This document shows, in pieces, positions 58,690 through 64,000 of a stretch of 64,000 nucleotides of DNA. The position numbers and the translations under genes are program-made. The DNA is from Paguma larvata (taxonomy: Eukaryota > Chordata > Mammalia > Carnivora > Viverridae). The number at the start of each line of letters is the position of its first letter. The first letter of the stretch is position 1. The notes below the pieces were generated by a model. That model saw only the letters and a program-made list of their open reading frames with translations, had not been told where the DNA came from and did not search any database. The DNA is taken from positions 17,208,485-17,272,484 of the forward strand of contig CM057823.1 in the NCBI GenBank assembly GCA_030068075.1, given 5' to 3'.

Positions 58690-59144
58690 TTAATTGTTAT
58701 TACCCTTTTGTCTATCCTTTCCCTGTCCCTTTGAGGAGTATATCTTTTTAAATGTCTCTTGCCAGTTACACAATTGAGGAGTACCTTTTCTCATAGATCG
58801 GGGAGTATCTCCTTGAAAGGCAATGTCCAGGAAGAGAGTGTCCCTTTCAGGTCTCTGTGGGAGAGCAGGAGCCGACCTGGTCAACACCTTTCTGGAGTTG
58901 TAAAACTACCAGAGAGCATTCACTTTTCCTTTGAGCAAAGCCTACGTGGCAAACAAAAATGGCCTCTGTTCTTCTCATCCGGCCCACGCAGACACGTCCA
59001 CACTTCACCTCCACCTCACTCTCTGTTTCAGCAGAATTGAGCTCAGACTTCCTTCTGGTCTCTCTCCTCTACTGCCATTGCCTTGAATAAAGTCTCTGTC
59101 ACCTGTTTAACCCTGTCAGTGTGAGTTTTGCTTTGACACCATCT
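58690..59144 (+). mobile_element. Probable ERV LTR, ends approximate
   Basis: AATAAA at 59086-59091 is followed by 'GTCTCTGTCACCTG' and 'GTGAGTTTTGCTTTGACA', a typical R-U5 pattern ending CA. A TG at about 58694 is a candidate start. I find no matching target duplication, so both ends are uncertain. No retroviral gene sequence flanks it. A 93-codon frame at 58759-59040 lies inside and is most likely chance. Confidence 0.5.
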
Positions 59145-59289
59145 TAATACATTTGGTTTCTTCTCTGATGTAAAGGAATCTAGATTCGAACGTTTAAGCT
59201 TCGCATCCAGTGCGGCTCATTTTCCAGGAAGTCAGCATGACATAATCAAAACAAGCTAAATGGTTTAGAAGATGGGAGAAATCAACTCT
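59145..59289. other. Unique sequence
   Basis: Nothing recognised. Confidence 0.35.
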
Positions 59290-59420
59290 GTATCTTTTAC
59301 TAGATCTTCTTATGACCTTGGAAAAGTGGCCGATACCTTTGATAAAGGGTTTCCTCCTCTGCAAGATGAGACGATTGGGTAAGGAGACCTCTTAAATTGC
59401 CTTTGAATTTGAACCTCTTT
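59290..59420 (+). mobile_element. MIR-like SINE remnant
   Basis: 'TTATGACCTTGGAAAAGTGG', 'TTTCCTCCTCTGCAAGATGA' and 'GAGACCTCTTAAATTGCC' follow the core and 3' part of a MIR-type element. Confidence 0.6.
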
Positions 59421-60042
59421 GAATCTATTCTTACTTGAGCTCTGTGGATTATTTAGGCTGAACCAGGGCGGCCATGGTTTTAATCAGTTAATTCACATCA
59501 ACTTTATGTACATGACAGGAGACTATGGTTTTTTTTAAGTCTAATGAACATTTTCACATTTACAACGGGAAATGAATTAAACACGTATATTCCCTGAGGG
59601 TGAAAATGAGGTACAATTTTTCTCCACCTATAAAGCAGCTGCTATCACTGTTTGCTGACTTGCAAATCATTACTGAATGCTTCAGCACATCTTTTTACTT
59701 GTTGACATTATGCAAAGTCAGCTCTTGAACTGCCCATAATTGCTGGACTCATGATTTGCTTCTTTTTTTTTTTTTTTTTGTTCCCATGTAGAAAAAGATG
59801 TGATTAGTAGTGTCCATTGCACAATACATTTTTATGGTAGTTTTTAAAAGCCTATGTCATAATTTAAGTCTCACCTTAACCAGAAACACAAGACTGTTGT
59901 TTCATGCAGCATCTGCTGTATTATTGAATACACATCTGGGAAATTAAAATTAGCATGTTATGCCTAGAGTACCACGGCTTTCATCAGAGTATAGCTGGCA
60001 GCAGGAAGAGCTAATCCGGGGAGGATTCACTAGGTGCTGGGT
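59421..60042. other. Unique sequence with poly(T)
   Basis: T17 run at 59763-59779; no element attached to it that I can recognise. Confidence 0.4.
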
Positions 60043-60219
60043 CAGTGATTCCCATAGTCCTGTGCGCTTAAGAATTACTTAGAGACCCTTCCAAACATCC
60101 AAGGCTCAGGCCACACCCCCAAACTAATTAGATCACAACCTCTGTAAGTGAAACGCAGCCTCAGTCTTTTTCAAAGCTTCCTGGGTATTCCAAAGTGCAG
60201 ACAAACATGGGAATCACTA
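60043..60219 (+). mobile_element. MER5A-like hAT-Charlie MITE
   Basis: Starts CAGTGATTC and ends GAATCACTA, matching the inverted ends of MER5A (CAGTGGTTC...GAACCACTG). Inner motifs 'AGAATTACTTAGAGACCC' and 'GGCCACACCCCCA' fit. Flanks 'TGCTGGGT' (60035-60042) and 'TGCCGGGC' (60220-60227) agree at 6 of 8 positions, the size of a hAT target duplication. About 177 of the usual 189 bp. No coding capacity. Confidence 0.85.
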
Positions 60220-60227
60220 TGCCGGGC

Positions 60228-61899
60228 TCTGTGCTGATACTCTGCAGATGTGACTTCAGAGTCATTCTAATAACCATCCCATAAAGTGCACATCCTCTTA
60301 CAAGCCGTAGTCCAGAATACTACAATGAGCCAAGTACTTGCAAGCAAAATTATTTTTGCAAAATTCAGTTGGGTGAAACAGTAAGAGAAGTGAGGAAGTG
60401 AAGGGTATCACTTCTGCTCTCCAGGGGGCCCAGTGTCTGCACATATAAAATTCCCAGCTATCTGAAGTGGGGAAAGGACTTCAGGCTATCTCTCTGTTCT
60501 TCCCCTGAGGTTTAGGCCATGACTATGTTTAAAAAGAGAAAGAATCAGAGAATCCTAGCCTCATAAAGGGGAATTGTATACCAGCGGTCCATCAAATCAT
60601 ACTGACAAGAAAATCTAGGTCTGCTTCTCATTTAAAGCCTGGATACATAAAACAAACACAAAACAATCACAGACAATGATGTGAAGGACATACAGACTTC
60701 CATGCTAGTGAATCAGATTTTTCCCTCTATGAGGAGAGGCGAACTCCTTACACACGGTTTACTTGGCTCTGTAGGATTGTCACTGAATTACAGAAACAGA
60801 TATTTTTATTGATGCTGAATTGTATTTGAACATGGAACTTTAGCTTCTTCTGAGAGATGCCATCACAAATACTTGTTACTATCTTTGTTGTCAGAGACAG
60901 AACTCACTACATGTTTCAGAGATAAGGCACGGAAGCCCCTTTCCCTCATCACTGGGGCCAGGAAACTTCCCGTAAGAAGTGGTGTGTTTTCACCTTATTG
61001 TCAACAGGATATTTTTTTTTGTAACTTCACCTTTTCCTTACGTGTTTTGCTCACGAAGCTTGGACCCAAATTTGGGCCCTTGTTTCCTACTCAACAAATC
61101 CAGATAGACAAAATTTTTCATACCAAGAGCCCCTCTGAAATAACCTTCCTGTTGTAATTACCTCTAGCGTCCCTGACATCCCTTGTTTCTTATTTTTAAG
61201 TTATTACAGGAGTTTCATAAGCTCTCTTGTATCTTATAAATATATGTATAGGTATTTGTTTTTACATCCCTTGCAACACGTCTACCTCTAGCTGTGAAGT
61301 TTCTGACAACAACACATAAAACGGAAACACATGTTCTCTCAGAGCAAATGTCACTCTCTAGTTAGCTGGAGGCCTCTACGATTAGCAGGAGACCACTACG
61401 AGCATTCAGTGAAGAATTAGAAAAGATAGGTAGTGCAAAAATATGACAAAATAAGATGAAAACCTACACCCTCACACACCAGCGCTAGTCTTAAGATACC
61501 TGTTAATCCTACTTGAGAGTTCATAAATTATAGAACACTTGCATTGCCTCCATTTATGCGAATCTCTGAGTGCTGAGAATCGAGAAAATAAAAATAGGCC
61601 ACATTTAGCACCTGACCTATCAAATGTAGTATTTTAAGATCTGAAAAAATAATTTGCTTGAAAATTCGGGTGAGGTATACTGCTGAACTTAAAATTACAC
61701 TCACCTAAAGCCATTTGTGGTCAGCATTTCTCGGTGAGCGATGCGTTCCACACACGTTACGGCATACAGAGAATGCATGAGTCTACCAACGGACTTGCCC
61801 TGAAAGAAATTTAGTCCTTTGTGCTGTTGTTGTCATCCCTTTCCCTGGAGGGCATTCATTCCCCTAAAAATAGATTCCCTGACATATCTGGTACAGAAA
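60228..61899. other. Unique sequence
   Basis: No repeat recognised. The frame at 60873-61157 has no known motif. Confidence 0.4.
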
Positions 61900-62095
61900 C
61901 ACATGTAAGAGAATTCTGCTAGATAGCTCATTGAGGCAGGGGTTACAGGTTCTTCGCTGGTGAACCCCCACCGTACCTGAGTTCCAAAGTTCTTCAAAGA
62001 TTGAGGACTCCCCTGTCTTGTCACCAGCACACAGAACAGTGCCTGGAAGAAAGGAGGCACTAAATACACATTTGCTGAAGGAATAATGAGGAGAT
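61900..62095 (+). mobile_element. L2 3'-end remnant
   Basis: 'CAGCACACAGAACAGTGCCT' and 'AGGCACTAAATACACATTTG' then 'CTGAAGGAATAATGAG' match the L2 terminus ('...AGCACAGTGCCTGGCACATAG', 'AATAAATGTTTGTTGAATGA'). Confidence 0.75.
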
Positions 62096-62229
62096 GTCTT
62101 CACCCCGCACTGAGCAGCGATTTAATATCTACTTTATCCACTGGTGAGCATTTGCTTTATCACCAGGTCTAAGTAGTGCTTTATCATTTTCCAGAACTAT
62201 AGCATCGTTCTCTTTTTCTTCCCTTGGCA

Positions 62230-62450
62230 TCATGAGAGCTTTTTATGTGCATAAGGCACGTTGTAAGGTATTTTACACCGCAGTTCATTTAAACCTAATG
62301 ATATTATCATTCACTTTTAAAATAAAGGAAAATAAAGACTTAGAGATTAAAACGTAAAAACAAAACAAACATCTGAAATATGCAACCAGCACAGAGGGAA
62401 AAGCCCAAATTTGAACCAAGGTGGCCCCCAAGACTTAAACCTTTCTCCTT
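62230..62450 (-). mobile_element. MIR, minus strand
   Basis: 'TTTATGTGCATAAGGCACG', 'TTCATTTAAACCTAATGA', 'CTTTTAAAATAAAGGAAAAT' and 'AAATTTGAACCAAGGTGGCC' follow the complement of the MIR consensus along its length. Confidence 0.75.
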
Positions 62451-63165
62451 ATATTCATAAAACCAAATACCTCTCTAATGATGAAGATACATGTTTTTAT
62501 AGGAATATCAAACATATCATAAACTAATTATCAGGGTTCAAAATCAGGGAAAATTATATACACAAATACTTTTTTCTCAAAATCATATATTTTCTTACTC
62601 CCTTTACAACTTGGGGATGATTTCATGTCACCCCCTTTCCCCCACGTGCTGACTATCCACAGTCCTGAAGCTTCCCTTTCTGTTTTTGGTAGATGGGTTC
62701 TACCAGCTTCTCATATACCATTTCAACTCTTCTCTATTTCTTTAAATTTTTACTTTGTCTTCTAAAAGTTATGTTACATAAATTATGTCTGTTTGCCTTT
62801 GATGTCTTTTACACTAAACTTCAATCATAGTGGTTTTTGCTTAATTTTTATGCCAGCTTCTATCACTATTTAGCCTGAGACGGGTTTTGTTACCTGCACA
62901 CTGACTTCCAGATGGGAAGCATGTTTTTCGACTCATGGTTTTCGATGTATTCTATGCCATTAAATACTTTTTTGAAAAAATAAAGTAAGGCTATAGGAAG
63001 CACCTCTTATTTCTCTAACACGAAGAGAGACCAATGAATTGATTATTTCCTGCCATCAAAGAGTTTTCTATGTTCTTAAAGACAAGACATAAATTCGAAA
63101 TAAATTAAAACATTCAACTTGAATATAATCAACTGTGTTGTCCTAGGTAACTTCGAAAATAATTT
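62451..63165. other. Unique sequence
   Basis: Nothing recognised. Confidence 0.4.
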
Positions 63166-63371
63166 TGGGGGCACCTGGGTGGCTCAGCCGGTTAAACCTC
63201 CAACTGGATTTCAGCTCAGCTCATGATCTCCGGATTCTTCATTTCCGGCCCCACGCTGTTAGCACGGAGCCTGCTTGGGATTCGCTCTATCCCTCTCTCT
63301 CTGCCCCTCCACCCTCTTTCTCTCTCTTTTGATCTCTCTCTCACTCTTTCAAATAAACTTTACAAAAAAAT
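63166..63371 (+). mobile_element. Felid SINE
   Basis: Head 'GGGGCACCTGGGTGGCTCAG'. The middle has a shortened 'CACGCTGTTAGCACGGAGCC' form; CT tract interrupted by 'TTTTGATC'; tail 'AAATAAACTTTACAAAAAAA'. Target duplication unclear ('AAAATAATTTT' at left, 'AAAAAATTT' at right). Confidence 0.95.
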
Positions 63372-63420
63372 TTCAATGATGGCTTATTCTTGTCATAAAA
63401 ATAAGTAATTTGGTATGACC

Positions 63421-63423
<3 letters not shown>

Positions 63424-63460
<37 letters not shown>
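63424..63460. repeat. (CA)18 microsatellite
   Basis: Pure AC repeat of 37 bases with no interruption. Pure dinucleotide runs of this length are usually polymorphic. Confidence 0.98.
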
Positions 63461-63461
<1 letters not shown>

Positions 63462-63986
63462 TTAATTCCAATAGATACATATTTTGGAACTGCTAAAATT
63501 TATTTTCAGAATATATTCAGTTATCTGCATATATAATTCAAAACCCAGGATCTAGAAAATTTGTAACCATTAAAAATTAAATGATCTACAAAGATGGGAA
63601 AGGACATAAGATGCTTACATAATCCTTTTCGGAATTTCAAATGGATATGCCTCTTTTATGTCCTTTCTGCGACAGTTATTCAGTGTTGCTCTTTAATGTT
63701 AACTGCCACCACGTTATCTCCCCTGAGAAAAATTTACCTACAGAAGTGAATGGGGCAAACCCTGGGCATTGACTGTATTTTAGAAGATGTTTGCTAAGTG
63801 CACTTGAATCAAAGGCACTTGTTAATACCAGCCCCTAAAATTCAAAGCCATAGCTTTTAAATCAAGTAACACTCTGCACTAAAGAATTTTTTCACTTACT
63901 TTTTCCTAAAAATGTTAGACTGGTTATTAGGATACGAAAAGGTAGAGATAGCTTTGGGTCGGTGATAACATATAATTCAGAAAAGT
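63461..63986. other. Unique sequence
   Basis: Nothing recognised. Confidence 0.4.
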
Positions 63987-64000
63987 GGGAGTGCCTGGGT
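63987..64000 (+). mobile_element. Start of another felid SINE, cut by the window end
   Basis: 'GGGAGTGCCTGGGT' is the usual SINE head. The rest lies outside the window. Confidence 0.75.

Noticed and set aside
58759..59040. 93-codon plus-strand frame in the third LTR-like segment
   Set aside because: Lies within the probable LTR and matches no retroviral gene I recognise. Treated as chance.
1..64000. CRISPR array, operon, tRNA or rRNA gene, prophage or other microbial system
   Set aside because: No regularly spaced repeats, no dense coding, no ribosome-binding sites. The tRNA-like stretches are SINE heads without a complete cloverleaf.

Overview
This window is nuclear DNA from a cat-family carnivore (Felidae, or at least Feliformia). 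The evidence is the dense set of tRNA-derived carnivore SINEs (CAN SINE, SINEC_Fc type). They share a head reading 'GGCGCCTGGGTGGCTCAG', a felid-type middle ('GGGCTCTGTGCTGACAGC', 'GAGCCTGCTTCAGATTCTG'), a CT-rich tract and an A-rich tail. I find 35 copies or parts of copies. Each SINE entry gives only orientation, flanking duplication and peculiarities. The base composition (AT-rich, CpG-poor), a young carnivore L1 3' end, old L1M, L2, MIR and MER5A remnants and ERV LTRs all fit a mammalian intergenic or intronic region. There are no bacterial-style genes, operons, CRISPR arrays, tRNA or rRNA genes.

No protein-coding gene can be called with confidence. The long open frames I checked are SINE or L1 shadows or chance frames. 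The one place that looks regulatory is a CpG island at about 6421-7080, with a near-consensus TCTCGCGAGA-type element, a CACGTG E-box and an inverted ETS-like pair. It probably marks a promoter. Downstream of it on the minus strand, at 453-722, is an 89-codon open stretch with a protein-like composition. I cannot identify it, and the link between the two is only a hypothesis.

Layout: 1-7.3 kb holds mostly unique sequence, five SINEs and the CpG island. 7.3-14.3 kb holds a young L1 3' end, L1 3'-end scraps, six SINEs and a copied 100-bp segment. 14.3-18.2 kb is a minus-strand L1M carrying four SINEs. 21.5-24.8 kb is a plus-strand L1M interrupted by three SINEs and a solo LTR. 28-29.4 kb is another L1M fragment. 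32.6-33.2 kb is a second LTR. 38-42 kb has four SINEs and a long inverted duplication. 42-48 kb has no carnivore SINE. 49.8-50.7 kb is an L1M endonuclease-region fragment and 52-53.2 kb an L2 3' end. 55-57 kb is an internally deleted minus-strand L1M. 57.6-62.5 kb is a set of old repeats (DNA transposon, LTR, MIR, MER5A, L2). A (CA)18 microsatellite and two SINEs close the window.

The most interesting signals are structural footprints rather than genes: (i) a 100-bp segment copied 1.29 kb downstream and flanked by 36-bp direct repeats; (ii) an inverted duplication whose arms contain a SINE tail, which dates the event after the SINE insertion; (iii) two SINEs 1.08 kb apart sharing exactly 123 identical bases with sharp boundaries, suggesting gene conversion. 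I found no candidate for an undescribed biological system. All repeat family names come from memory of consensus sequences and need a repeat-library search to confirm.
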